Positions 41,363 through 49,353 of a stretch of 54,338 bases of DNA are shown here, piece by piece. Location: assembly GCA_023455425.1 (NCBI GenBank), contig JAEYCM010000031.1, positions 1 through 54,338 of the forward strand, given 5' to 3'. Position numbers and translations under genes: made by a program. The DNA comes from Bacillota bacterium (lineage in GTDB: Bacteria; Bacillota; Clostridia; Christensenellales; CAG-138). The notes under the pieces were generated by a model. The model was given only the letters and a program-made list of their open reading frames with translations. It did no database searches and had not been told where the DNA came from. The stretch's first letter is position 1; every line of letters starts with the position of its first letter.

Positions 41363-42342
41363 AATCAGATTTAATAGAACGCTATATTTATGCGGTGGAA
41401 AAGCGTCTGCCCTATAAACAACGGGCGGACATCAAAAAGGAGCTAAATACGCTCATTGCGGATATGCTCGAGCAGCGCTGTGGGGACCTGCCGCCTACCG
41501 AGCATGACATCCGCGTGGTACTGACGGAGCTAGGCACGCCTACCGAGCTTGCCGAAAAATACAATCCGGATAAGCACCATGCGCTCATTGGGCCGCCCTA
41601 TTACGGCAAGTACAAGATGCTGCTCAAAATCGTCATGATCTGTGTTGCGGGCGGGCTTACGATTGCAGCCTTCATTACAACGCTGCTGGGGGAACCCCCG
41701 CAAATCCCGTTCTTCCGGTTCATGGAATGGATCGGCGGGTTGTTCATGGGGGAACTCTACGCGTTCGCGTTTGTCACGGGGCTATTCGCTTTCTTTGAAC
41801 GCAAGGGCGTCAAGCTGGACCATGAAGATTTGTTGGGCGACTTGCCGCCTGTACCGGTTAAGGATGAACGCATTGGACGGGGAGAGACCGTCTGGGGCAT
41901 AGCCTTTAGCATTGTGTTTCTTGTGCTGTTCCTGTGGCTGGGGCCGTTTGTGATTGGGATTTATAATGCCGATGGTTTTATACCCATGTTCAACCAGCAG
42001 GTATTGCTGCGGATGTGGCCCATACTGCTTCTGATCACGGCAGCAGGCATTGTAAAAGAAGTCGTGAAGATGCTCGAAGGCCGGTATACATTCAAGGTCG
42101 CGTTTGCTGCGCTGATCACGGGAATAGTAAGCTTGGGATTGTTCGTGCTGCTGTTTACAACAAAGGATATCGTAAACCCGGGCTTTCTTCCCGGCGTCAC
42201 GGCGCTCTTTGGCGCGGGGGATATGGTTGGCCACGCGGTCCTCGGCAATGTTCCGGCCTTCTTCTTCGGCGTGATCGTGTTTGCTCACGTTCTGGATATT
42301 GTGATGGCGTTTGTAAAGGCCTACCGCTTCCGGCAGGCGTAA
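41359..42342 (+). CDS. HAAS-domain membrane protein
   Basis: A 327-residue protein. The N-terminal HAAS/DUF1700-like helical domain (about residues 1-70) has IERYIYAVEKRLPYKQRADI and LTELGTPTELAEKYNP. About seven hydrophobic segments follow (from about residue 92 to 320). The family is almost always encoded next to a PadR regulator and is thought to signal from the membrane or transport an unknown compound. Here it is coupled to padR by an ATGA overlap and controlled from the palindromic promoter at 40959. Confidence 0.85.
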   Translation: MKSDLIERYIYAVEKRLPYKQRADIKKELNTLIADMLEQRCGDLPPTEHDIRVVLTELGTPTELAEKYNPDKHHALIGPPYYGKYKMLLKIVMICVAGGLTIAAFITTLLGEPPQIPFFRFMEWIGGLFMGELYAFAFVTGLFAFFERKGVKLDHEDLLGDLPPVPVKDERIGRGETVWGIAFSIVFLVLFLWLGPFVIGIYNADGFIPMFNQQVLLRMWPILLLITAAGIVKEVVKMLEGRYTFKVAFAALITGIVSLGLFVLLFTTKDIVNPGFLPGVTALFGAGDMVGHAVLGNVPAFFFGVIVFAHVLDIVMAFVKAYRFRQA

Positions 42343-42386
42343 GCGGCTGCCCGGCATATGAAGCGCTGATGAATCCAGATCATTAA

Positions 42387-42427
42387 AAGAACGCCCGGCA
42401 GTTTCGAATGCCGGGCGTTCTTTTTAT
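42387..42427. terminator. Bidirectional terminator between convergent genes
   Basis: AAGAACGCCCGGCA pairs perfectly with TGCCGGGCGTTCTT around an eight-base loop. T-runs follow on both strands, so it can end the PadR/HAAS operon and the minus-strand Spx-like unit. Confidence 0.88.
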
Positions 42428-42472
42428 TGTGATTTTTACGTACCTTCCACAGAAACGGATTTGGCGGCGGTA

Positions 42473-42826
42473 TTAATGGGAAAGCGCCTTCAACCAAACC
42501 TCCGGCTGGAACCCTACGAGCACGATCCCATCGCCAATCAGGATCGGACGTTTTACCAGCATGCCGTCGCTTGCAAGCAATAAAAGCTGTTCTTCCTCCG
42601 GCATGGTTGGCAGCTTGTCTTTTAAGGACAATGCGCGGTACGATAAACCGCTCGTATTAAAAAAACGCTTGATCGGAAGGCCGCTTATATTGATCCATGC
42701 CTGTAATTCGTCAAGCGTGGGGCGGTCCGATTTGATATCCCGCACCGTATAACCGATACCATGCGCCTCCAGCCAGCGCTGTGCAGCCATACAGGTGCTG
42801 CACTTCGGGTAGCAAACAAAAAGCAT
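42473..42826 (-). CDS. ArsC/Spx family protein
   Basis: AAGGAG five bases upstream sets the start at 42826 (117 residues). It has a thioredoxin-like fold with the redox motif CSTC in YPKCSTCMAAQRWLE, DIKSDRPTLDEL, FNTSGLSYRALSLKDKL and RPILIGDGIVLVGF. Two cysteines in the active-site motif fit the Spx/MgsR-like group of Firmicutes better than single-Cys arsenate reductases. It may bind RNA polymerase under thiol stress or be a reductase. It follows the SanA-like gene by 28 bases. Confidence 0.88.
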   Translation of the reverse strand: MLFVCYPKCSTCMAAQRWLEAHGIGYTVRDIKSDRPTLDELQAWINISGLPIKRFFNTSGLSYRALSLKDKLPTMPEEEQLLLLASDGMLVKRPILIGDGIVLVGFQPEVWLKALSH

Positions 42827-42854
42827 ATGATCTCCTTGCACTAGCGCTCTATTG

Positions 42855-43571
42855 TCATAGATCTCCGGCACTTAGCGCCAATATTTTGTCGTTGGTCAGG
42901 TCCCCGTTGCCGCTGACCGGGATGGCGTCGCCAAGGTAAGTAGGCAGGGGCTGCAGGATGCAGTAAAAAAAGTCCTTCACCCTGGCCAGCATTTCCCGCA
43001 TATTTCTTAACTGCCTGTGGATTTGCGCCGTATAGGCATCGGATACCGCGACGCCGTAAGCATCCAGCCCCAGCGTGCGGGCGATGTACAACGCGCGGTA
43101 TAGGTGGTATTGCTGCGTCACGATGACGATACGCTGCGCTTTAAACACGTCCCGCGCGCGGTACATGCTTTCATAGGTGGAAAACCCGGCGTGATCCATG
43201 AATATGTGAGAGGAAGGCACGCCCCGCTCCATGGCGAACGCCTTCATGACGTTGACCTCGTCGTACTCCCTGCGCCCATGGTCGCCGCTCATCAGCAGCC
43301 GGGGGGCTGCGCCGCTTTCATAAAGCGCGATACCATTTAGAAGCCTGTCCTGAAGCACGGGGCTGGGTCTTTCGCCTTCCCATACCCCCGCGCCCAATAT
43401 AAGTATGCAGTCCGCCTGCAGCCCCGTCGCCTCTTCCGCGGAAACCAGGTATGGTTCGGATGCGGCTACCACCGCGCGGTCGATCAAAAGCGGCACAGCA
43501 ATCAGCGCCGCAATCATAAGCAGCCATGGCCACAGCTTCCGGCGTTTCTTATTGAGCTTGTCTTTTTTCAT
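42855..43571 (-). CDS. SanA/YdcF-like DUF218 membrane protein
   Basis: A 238-residue protein with one N-terminal membrane segment (about residues 13-34) and an extracellular DUF218 domain (DCILILGAGVWEGERPS, LLMSGDHGRREYDE, IVTQQYHLYRALYIAR and LGLDAYGVAVSD). It is related to E. coli SanA, which affects envelope permeability and vancomycin sensitivity. The biochemical activity of the family is not well settled. It is first of a two-gene unit with the Spx-like protein. Confidence 0.88.
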   Translation of the reverse strand: MKKDKLNKKRRKLWPWLLMIAALIAVPLLIDRAVVAASEPYLVSAEEATGLQADCILILGAGVWEGERPSPVLQDRLLNGIALYESGAAPRLLMSGDHGRREYDEVNVMKAFAMERGVPSSHIFMDHAGFSTYESMYRARDVFKAQRIVIVTQQYHLYRALYIARTLGLDAYGVAVSDAYTAQIHRQLRNMREMLARVKDFFYCILQPLPTYLGDAIPVSGNGDLTNDKILALSAGDL

Positions 43572-43671
43572 GCGATTCCCCTGTAGATTGAATATCCAAA
43601 GTATACCATAAAGAGGTAATAGGAAAGAAAAAAGAAACTGTAAACAAGAGCCGTAAGGCCGGGTGTGGTTG

Positions 43672-44484
43672 TCAGTATGCCTCCGGTTCCAAACGGTAAA
43701 GATCCGTCCGGCGGTTGCGCCGTACAGGGATGCTGTTTCTCATTTCCTCCAGCATGCCAAGGTCAAGGTCTACAACCGCAACTTCCTCTTGCTCCCCACA
43801 ATCGTGAAGCACTGTGCCGTCCGGCGTGGCGATGAGAGAATGCCCGTATGCGGCTGGGGATTGCGCGGGGGACACGGCGGCGACAAACAACTGATTGTCT
43901 AAAGCCCGGGCCCGCAGCAAAAGCTCCCAGTGGCGCGGGCCCGTGTTGCGGGAGAATGCGGCGGGCAGCGCAAGCAGGTCGGCATTTTGCTGCATGATGA
44001 GCCGCGCCCATTCCGGGAAACGGATGTCATAGCAGATGGCAACGCCGGTTTTGACGGGTGCATTCAATATCAGCGGGTACCCGTTTCCGGGGGCGATGGT
44101 TTCCGATTCCATAAAGCGGAATTTTCCCGGGATATCGATATCAAACAGATGCGCCTTGCGGTATTTCCCCAAATAAGTTCCGTCAGGCCCAAACGACATG
44201 CTGGCGTTATAGAGCTTACCTTCATAAAGCTCCGGTATGGAGCCGCCGATAAGGAACAGACCCGTTTCCCTGGCGGTTTCACGGAGCATTCCTTCGCTTT
44301 CCCCGCCAGGGCAAGGCTCCGCGGCGTCCCGGAACAACGAGGGCACATAGGCGATGGAGAACATTTCAGGCAAAATGGCAAGTTCAGCACCCCCGTCCGC
44401 CGCGCAAAACAGGGCTTCTTTGGCGCGGACAAGGTTTTTTGCCTTGTCTTCCGTCACCGTAGTTTGGCACAGCGCAAGCTTCAA
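43672..44484 (-). CDS. Carbon-nitrogen hydrolase (nitrilase superfamily)
   Basis: A TTG at 44484 is the preferred start: GGGAGG lies six bases upstream, and the protein then begins MKLALCQTTV, the usual family N-terminus. The ATG two codons earlier is too close to the ribosome binding site. The 270-residue enzyme has the full triad: Glu in AILPEMF, Lys in GKYRKAHLFDID, and Cys in VAICYDIRFPEWARL. It is most like the omega-amidase/Nit2 group, which clears 2-oxoglutaramate and similar amides. Copy B of the repeat lies directly upstream. Confidence 0.9.
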   Translation of the reverse strand: MKLALCQTTVTEDKAKNLVRAKEALFCAADGGAELAILPEMFSIAYVPSLFRDAAEPCPGGESEGMLRETARETGLFLIGGSIPELYEGKLYNASMSFGPDGTYLGKYRKAHLFDIDIPGKFRFMESETIAPGNGYPLILNAPVKTGVAICYDIRFPEWARLIMQQNADLLALPAAFSRNTGPRHWELLLRARALDNQLFVAAVSPAQSPAAYGHSLIATPDGTVLHDCGEQEEVAVVDLDLGMLEEMRNSIPVRRNRRTDLYRLEPEAY

Positions 44485-44529
44485 ATCCATGCCTCCCATC
44501 AAAAAACACTGCCGAAATTGGCGAGCTTT

Positions 44530-44815
44530 AGCTAGGATGATGCCCTTTTCGAGGGCTTGTACACAGTTCGCAAAGGTCATGCCGCGTTGCAGCAAGCTGC
44601 TGCCTTGCGTTCCCTTGCTCACTGGGCTTCCGCCGCGCTCTATCCGCCACTGGCGGCGCGTGGCGCCGCCCCTCGAACTCCCACCAAAGGGATATATCCC
44701 TTTGGAATCCCTCTCCGAAAACGCCATAAAAACTGAGTGTTTCTAAATTGGGATCCAAGGGCCGTTACGGCCCTTGGCGGGGGATTGGGGGCGGAGCCCA
44801 CAACGTCCTCTGGCT
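44530..44815 (+). repeat. Dispersed 3'-UTR repeat, copy B
   Basis: This 339-base gap between thrC and the nitrilase gene holds no gene. It contains the hairpin CCAAAGGGATATATCCCTTTGG (split by TAT), the perfect stem CCAAGGGCCG/CGGCCCTTGG at 44755-44777, and the GGGGGCGGAGCCC stem near the thrC stop. Blocks flanking the hairpins match copies A and C. A second module (44558-44660, starting CACAGTTCGCAA) is inserted between the GTTCGAGG and CCCTCGAA arms that are adjacent in copy A. Confidence 0.7.
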
Positions 44816-44823
44816 GCCGAATT

Positions 44824-46293
44824 CTATAACACTTCGAGCACGCGCCGGGGCATATCCGCAATGCCGCACACGGCGGTATGGAGCACAGGCTTTTCAAACA
44901 GCTCTGTAATCGCTTTGGGCACGGCGGTTTGCGTCAGTTCACTCAGCCGCGCGGCATTTTGAAAATCATCCCCGGACGGCGCTTCAAATGCCTGCAATAC
45001 GTCGGACGCGAACTTATAGGGGCTGGCGGTGGAAAGCAGCACTGTATGCGCGTCTATTCCCGCCGATTGTTCGCGCCGCTCCAATATGGTCTGCGCCACG
45101 GCGGTGTGCGGGTCCATCAGGTACCCGGTACGGTCATAACAGGCGCGTATGGTGGAGAGCGTATCTTCTTCATCGCACCAGTCCGCGTCAAACAGGCTGC
45201 CGAGCTTTTCCGCTGCAGCGTGGCCGACGTCATAGCGTCCTTCCTGCTGCAAAGAGGACATCCATTCCCGTACCTTCGCGCCGTCCCGGTCCGCCGCTTC
45301 AAATAACAGGCGTTCCAGGTTGGAGGAAACCAAGATATCGATGGAGCAGGACATGCTCTTATAGAACGGTCTGCGGCTGTCGTATTCGCCTTTATGGAAG
45401 AAATCCGTCAGCACGTTATTCCGGTTGGAAGCGCAGATGAATTTATTGACCGGCAGCCCCATGCGCATGGCGTAGTAACCCGCCAAAATATCGCCGAAAT
45501 TGCCGGTGGGCACGCAGAAATTGATCTTGTCGCCAACCGCTATGCGCCCTGATTTGCAAAGTTCCAGATAGGAAGCGTTGTAGTAGGCGATCTGCGGCAG
45601 CAGCCGGCCGAAATTGATGGAGTTTGCGGAGGAAAGGCGGTAGCCTTTTTGCGCCGCTTCCTGCAATACGGCTTCGTCGCGGAAGATACGTTTTAAGGCG
45701 GTCTGCGTATCGTCAAAGTTGCCGTCCACCCCGCACACGTAGGTGTTGCTGCCCTCCTGCGTGGCCATCTGCAAGTACTGCGCGCGGCTCACGCCATTGT
45801 GCGGGTAGAACACCTGCACTTTTGTGCCGGGCACATCGCAAAAGCCCGCAAGCGCGGCTTTCCCCGTATCGCCCGAGGTAGCGACGAGTATGTACACCTG
45901 CTTGTCTTCACCCGTTTGCAGCAAAGAATCCCGCATCAAATACGGCAGCATCTGCAAGGCCATATCCTTAAAGGCAAGCGTCGGCCCATGCCAGAGTTCC
46001 AGCACGCTTTCGCTATTCGTCAGGGGCACGGTGGGGGCGATAATTGGGGTGTCGAATTTGCTTCCATACGCTGCATTCAAATACCCTTTGAGCGTTTCTT
46101 CCGGCGTATCCAGGTATTCCCGCATGACGGCGTACGCGATGGCGCGGTAATCCCCGCAATGCTTCATCAGGGTGTCTACGGGCAGGGAAGGGAACGCTTC
46201 GGGCACATACAGCCCGCCCAACGGACAGATGCCCTGCACAATCGCCCTTGCGGCGGAAACAGGAGCGCCCCCGCGGGTGCTGACGTATTGCAT
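44824..46293 (-). CDS. thrC: Threonine synthase
   Basis: A 489-residue PLP enzyme starting MQYVSTRGG after AAGGAGG. The PLP lysine is in GPTLAFKDMALQMLPY, and VATSGDTGKAALAGF and VPTGNFGDILAGYYA bind the cofactor phosphate. Length and motifs fit the long (fold type II, group 2) threonine synthases of Clostridia and enterobacteria. It converts O-phosphohomoserine to threonine. No other threonine-pathway genes are adjacent. The terminator at 46315-46359 separates it from the upstream P-loop gene. Confidence 0.95.
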   Translation of the reverse strand: MQYVSTRGGAPVSAARAIVQGICPLGGLYVPEAFPSLPVDTLMKHCGDYRAIAYAVMREYLDTPEETLKGYLNAAYGSKFDTPIIAPTVPLTNSESVLELWHGPTLAFKDMALQMLPYLMRDSLLQTGEDKQVYILVATSGDTGKAALAGFCDVPGTKVQVFYPHNGVSRAQYLQMATQEGSNTYVCGVDGNFDDTQTALKRIFRDEAVLQEAAQKGYRLSSANSINFGRLLPQIAYYNASYLELCKSGRIAVGDKINFCVPTGNFGDILAGYYAMRMGLPVNKFICASNRNNVLTDFFHKGEYDSRRPFYKSMSCSIDILVSSNLERLLFEAADRDGAKVREWMSSLQQEGRYDVGHAAAEKLGSLFDADWCDEEDTLSTIRACYDRTGYLMDPHTAVAQTILERREQSAGIDAHTVLLSTASPYKFASDVLQAFEAPSGDDFQNAARLSELTQTAVPKAITELFEKPVLHTAVCGIADMPRRVLEVL

Positions 46294-46314
46294 GCTTTAG
46301 CCTCCTTAATTTTC

Positions 46315-46359
46315 AAAAGGCTGCCCCCCACGGCTTTTGCCGGGATGGGGCAGCCTTTT
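46315..46359 (-). terminator. Terminator between the P-loop gene and thrC
   Basis: AAAAGGCTGCCCC pairs with GGGGCAGCCTTTT, with a small inner hairpin (CGGC/GCCG), and T residues follow on the minus strand. It lies 14 bases past the P-loop stop and just before thrC, so thrC may be transcribed by readthrough or from its own undetected start. Confidence 0.75.
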
Positions 46360-46373
46360 ATCTACCAACACTT

Positions 46374-46784
46374 TTAAAAAAGGAATTCCTTTAAAAATTC
46401 CGGTATGGTATCGGGTTTGCCGCTGATACTGATGGTAATGGTCAAAGAACAATCCTCGGCGAATTTCTTCAGGTGTTCGAACAGACCTTCAAGCGTACTC
46501 AAATCGTGGTGGACGATCTTTAAAAAGCCGTCAATGAACAGGTGTTCGAGGTCAAAGTCCTGCGCGGCGATCCCGCACAAAAACCCGTAAAACATTTTCG
46601 GACCGTCTATTTCAAACCGCGATGCGTCCACAAACCGGATATCCCGCGTCAGATCGAACATGTACCGGCTGTCATCATCAATGAATACGACGCTTCCTTT
46701 AGCCTCTTTTGAGGCGGAGTTGGCCATTTCGATGATGCGTTTGGTTTTCCCTGCACCTTTTTCGCCGAAGATGACTCGTATCAA
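46374..46784 (-). CDS. Small P-loop ATP-binding protein
   Basis: A TTG start is chosen because AAAGGAGGGG lies six bases upstream; the protein then begins MIRVIFGEKGAGKTKR. The 136-residue protein has the Walker A motif GEKGAGKT at residues 6-13 and a probable Walker B in DLEHLFIDGFLKI. Databases often label such proteins 'PilT-like', but the length and lack of PilT motifs argue against a twitching motor. The role is unknown. It is monocistronic upstream of thrC. Confidence 0.8.
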   Translation of the reverse strand: MIRVIFGEKGAGKTKRIIEMANSASKEAKGSVVFIDDDSRYMFDLTRDIRFVDASRFEIDGPKMFYGFLCGIAAQDFDLEHLFIDGFLKIVHHDLSTLEGLFEHLKKFAEDCSLTITISISGKPDTIPEFLKEFLF

Positions 46785-47041
46785 GGTAAACCCCTCCTTT
46801 AGATTTGATCTTGGTTTTATTATACCCAAACAGAAAAGGGGGGGCAAGTGAAATTACCGTGACTTTCCGAAACGCAAAAAATATCGAATGTTAAAAGAAA
46901 TACAAAATTTATGTCGCATTGTCCGGGGAATACGGAAGGTCGGCTTTTCTTAAGGCCTTTGACCTTTGTGGCGGGTTGGTTCCGTATCCTCAAAAAAGCG
47001 CGTATACTAAAGCAGTCAATAAGAAAGGCAGGAAACTTTAT

Positions 47042-47434
47042 ATGCCGCTACAATATCTTTCCCCCGAATGGACGGAGGAACTTAAAATTGGGCTGCGGGC
47101 GGGCATGCCCGTGCGCGGCGGGGGCGTGAACGCGTCCGTCAATTTCCGCCACATGGGCGCGCCGGGAGGGGGGCAGAAATATCTCTACCTCAATTTCCAA
47201 AACGGCGTCGCCGCCAGGGTGGAGGCGGGAGAGGGTGCCGGCCCTGCGGCGGAGTTTGTTATTACGGGCGCATACCCCACGTTTGTTCAGGTGTTAAACG
47301 GCAATCTTGACGCGGGGCGCGCGCTGCAAAGCGGCAGGCTGCGTTTTCAGGGGAATATGCTGCGCGCCATGCGCCTGACGCCCGTCATCGACGGATTGAT
47401 CATTGCGGTCAAGAGCATCCCTACGGCATATTAA
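47042..47434 (+). CDS. SCP2-like sterol-transfer fold protein
   Basis: A 130-residue protein with MPLQYLSPEWTEELK at the start and a possible AGG site upstream. It shows the pattern of the SCP2 fold (YLYLNFQNGVAARVEAGEG, AEFVITGAYPTFVQVLNG, GRLRFQGNMLRAM), where a hydrophobic pocket binds lipids in eukaryotic homologues. The bacterial ligand is unknown. Upstream 46785-47041 has a TATACT box near 47004 and nothing else I can support. Confidence 0.75.
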   Translation: MPLQYLSPEWTEELKIGLRAGMPVRGGGVNASVNFRHMGAPGGGQKYLYLNFQNGVAARVEAGEGAGPAAEFVITGAYPTFVQVLNGNLDAGRALQSGRLRFQGNMLRAMRLTPVIDGLIIAVKSIPTAY

Positions 47435-47523
47435 TCTTTTCAATTCCCACACCCTTTAAAAGGGGTGTCAATCGCTCTTATATTCGGGTATATTAGAATT
47501 GACAGCAGGAAGGGAGGAATACC

Positions 47524-47799
47524 ATGCGGGATACGGTCAAACGCCTCTGCTCCGTGCCGGACGACGCGCAGGCGGGGCTGATTGCAGGGCTGCTCGAAGA
47601 AGAGGGTATCCCCCACGAGCTTCGGTATGGAGGGGCGGGCGCGGTTTATGTCAGCTCGTCCATTTACGGCGTTCAAATTTTGGTGCCCGCTTCCGACTAT
47701 GAACGGGCGCAGGAACTGCTGCAGGGTTTATTAACTCCAATCGATGAAGAAACGCTTGCCCGGCTGGCGGAAGAGGCAGCGGCGGAGCCGGAAGAGTAA
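47524..47799 (+). CDS. DUF2007 family small protein
   Basis: A 91-residue protein starting after GGAGG. It matches the DUF2007 pattern: DAQAGLIAGLLEEEGIPHEL, YGVQILVPASDYERAQELL and an acidic tail. The family is described as putative signal-transducing (PII-like ferredoxin fold) with no proven role. It follows the SCP2-like gene by 89 bases and ends at a terminator. Confidence 0.85.
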   Translation: MRDTVKRLCSVPDDAQAGLIAGLLEEEGIPHELRYGGAGAVYVSSSIYGVQILVPASDYERAQELLQGLLTPIDEETLARLAEEAAAEPEE

Positions 47800-47810
47800 G
47801 GCTGGAAATA

Positions 47811-47848
47811 AAATGACCTGCATGTCAAACGGCATGCAGATCATTTTT
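47811..47848 (+). terminator. Terminator after the DUF2007 gene
   Basis: AAATGACCTGCATG pairs with CATGCAGATCATTT (one mismatch), followed by TTTTTG, 11 bases after the stop codon. Confidence 0.8.
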
Positions 47849-47899
47849 GTTGGTGAAGTAGCTTAGCACTTTCAGAGTGTTAACTTAAATGGCTCAAGG

Positions 47900-48150
47900 T
47901 ATCGGCGCTTTGAGCGCCGACGATTATTTCTTTTGCTTTGGGGAAACTGCGTTTCCCCAATCCCTTTCCTCTAGAACGCCTGACGAAAGCGTGGGGAGGC
48001 GGAGACCCCCTTTTTAATATACTTAGGCCTACACCTTAAAATGACATGGAGGTTTTTTAGTTGATAACCCTGCGCCCTATTAGGGCGTTCCCCAAAATGG
48101 TTTTAGGGCTGTTACGACCCTAAACGGTGGTTTGGAGGCAGAGCCTCCAA
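47900..48150 (+). repeat. Dispersed 3'-UTR repeat, copy C
   Basis: This 363-base gap downstream of the AICAR transformylase gene holds no gene. It contains hairpins CGGCGCTTTGAGCGCCG (47903-47919) and TTGGGGAAACTGCGTTTCCCCAA with loop ACTGCG (about 47938-47960). It also contains the stem TTTAGGGCTG/CGACCCTAAA (48102-48124) and GGAGGC/GCCTCC (48134-48148), 15 bases from the gene's stop. The spacer AATCCCTTTCC and the block before AACGCC match copies A and B. Confidence 0.7.
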
Positions 48151-48162
48151 CGGTATTCGATT

Positions 48163-49341
48163 TTAATGGTGGAACAGCCTCAACCCCGTAAATGCCATGA
48201 CGACGTTGTACTTGTTGCAGGTGGCAATGACCTGGTCGTCCCGTATGGAGCCGCCGGGCTGGGCGATGTAGCATACGCCGCTGCGCGCGGCGCGGGAAAT
48301 GTTGTCCCCGAAGGGGAAGAACGCGTCACTGGCCAAAGAGACTTCCCGAAATTTCGAGAGCCAGGCGTGCTTTTCTGCTAACGTCAGCCGTTCGGGCCTC
48401 TTTACAAAGCATTCCGGCCAGGCGGCGTCACGCAGCACGTCTTCGCTTTCCTCCTCGGAAAGGTACAGGTCGATTGCGTTGTCCCGCGCGGGGCGGGCAA
48501 GGCCGTTCACAAAAGGCAGGGAAAGCACTTTGGGGTGCTGCCGCAAATGCCAAAGGTCCGCCTTGTTGCCCGCAAGCCGCGTGCAGTGGATGCGGGATTG
48601 CTGGCCCGCGCCCACGCCGATGGCCTGGCCGTTTTCCGCGTAGCAGACGGAGTTGGACTGCGTATATTTGAGCACGATCATGCCAAGCAGCAGGTCGCGT
48701 ACCGCGAAAGCGGGCAGCTCCTTGTTCTGGGTCACGATGTTGTTTAAAAGATCCGACGTGATGGAAGAATCGTTTCTGCCCTGGGTAAAGGTGATGCCGT
48801 ACACCGTGCGCGTTTCAACCGCGGGTGGGGCATAGGCGGGGTCCATCTCTAAAATGAGGTACGCGCCCTTGCGCTTTTTCTTTAAGAGTTCGAGCGCCTC
48901 CGGCTCGTAGCCGGGGGCGATGATGCCGTCGGATACTTCCTGGGAAATATACCGGGCGGTGCAGGCGTCGCAGGGTTCGCTCAGCGCAATGAAATCGCCG
49001 AAGGAGGAAAGACGATCCGCGCCCCGCGCGCGGATATATGCGCAGCAGAGCGGGGAGAGTGTTTCTTTTTCTTCCACAAAATACATCTGTCGTAGCGTGT
49101 TGGTGAGCGGAAGGCCCACCGCGGCGCCTGCGGGACTTACATGTTTAAAGGAGGCGGCCGCGGGCAGGTTTAAAGCCGCGCGCAGCTCACGAACCAGTTG
49201 CCAGCCGCCTAAAGCATCGAGCAAATTGATATACCCGGGGCTGCCGTTTAATACTTTGACAGGAAGTTCATCTTCCGGGACGGAAACGCTTGCGGGCTTC
49301 TGGTTCGGGTTGCACCCGTATTTGAGGGAAAGCTCCATCAT
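48163..49341 (-). CDS. Stand-alone AICAR transformylase
   Basis: A 392-residue protein corresponding to only the C-terminal transformylase half of PurH. It has NPNQKPASVSV at the N-terminus, the catalytic Lys-His in SFKHVSPAGAAVG (usual KHxNPCG, here changed to SPAG), and GAGQQSRIHCTRLAG. The N-terminal IMP cyclohydrolase half is absent. It formylates AICAR with 10-formyl-tetrahydrofolate. The missing cyclohydrolase step is supplied by the gene 12 bases upstream (PurO type), so together they do what fused PurH does. The start has AAGGAGG. Confidence 0.9.
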   Translation of the reverse strand: MMELSLKYGCNPNQKPASVSVPEDELPVKVLNGSPGYINLLDALGGWQLVRELRAALNLPAAASFKHVSPAGAAVGLPLTNTLRQMYFVEEKETLSPLCCAYIRARGADRLSSFGDFIALSEPCDACTARYISQEVSDGIIAPGYEPEALELLKKKRKGAYLILEMDPAYAPPAVETRTVYGITFTQGRNDSSITSDLLNNIVTQNKELPAFAVRDLLLGMIVLKYTQSNSVCYAENGQAIGVGAGQQSRIHCTRLAGNKADLWHLRQHPKVLSLPFVNGLARPARDNAIDLYLSEEESEDVLRDAAWPECFVKRPERLTLAEKHAWLSKFREVSLASDAFFPFGDNISRAARSGVCYIAQPGGSIRDDQVIATCNKYNVVMAFTGLRLFHH

Positions 49342-49353
49342 CGTTGCCTCCTT

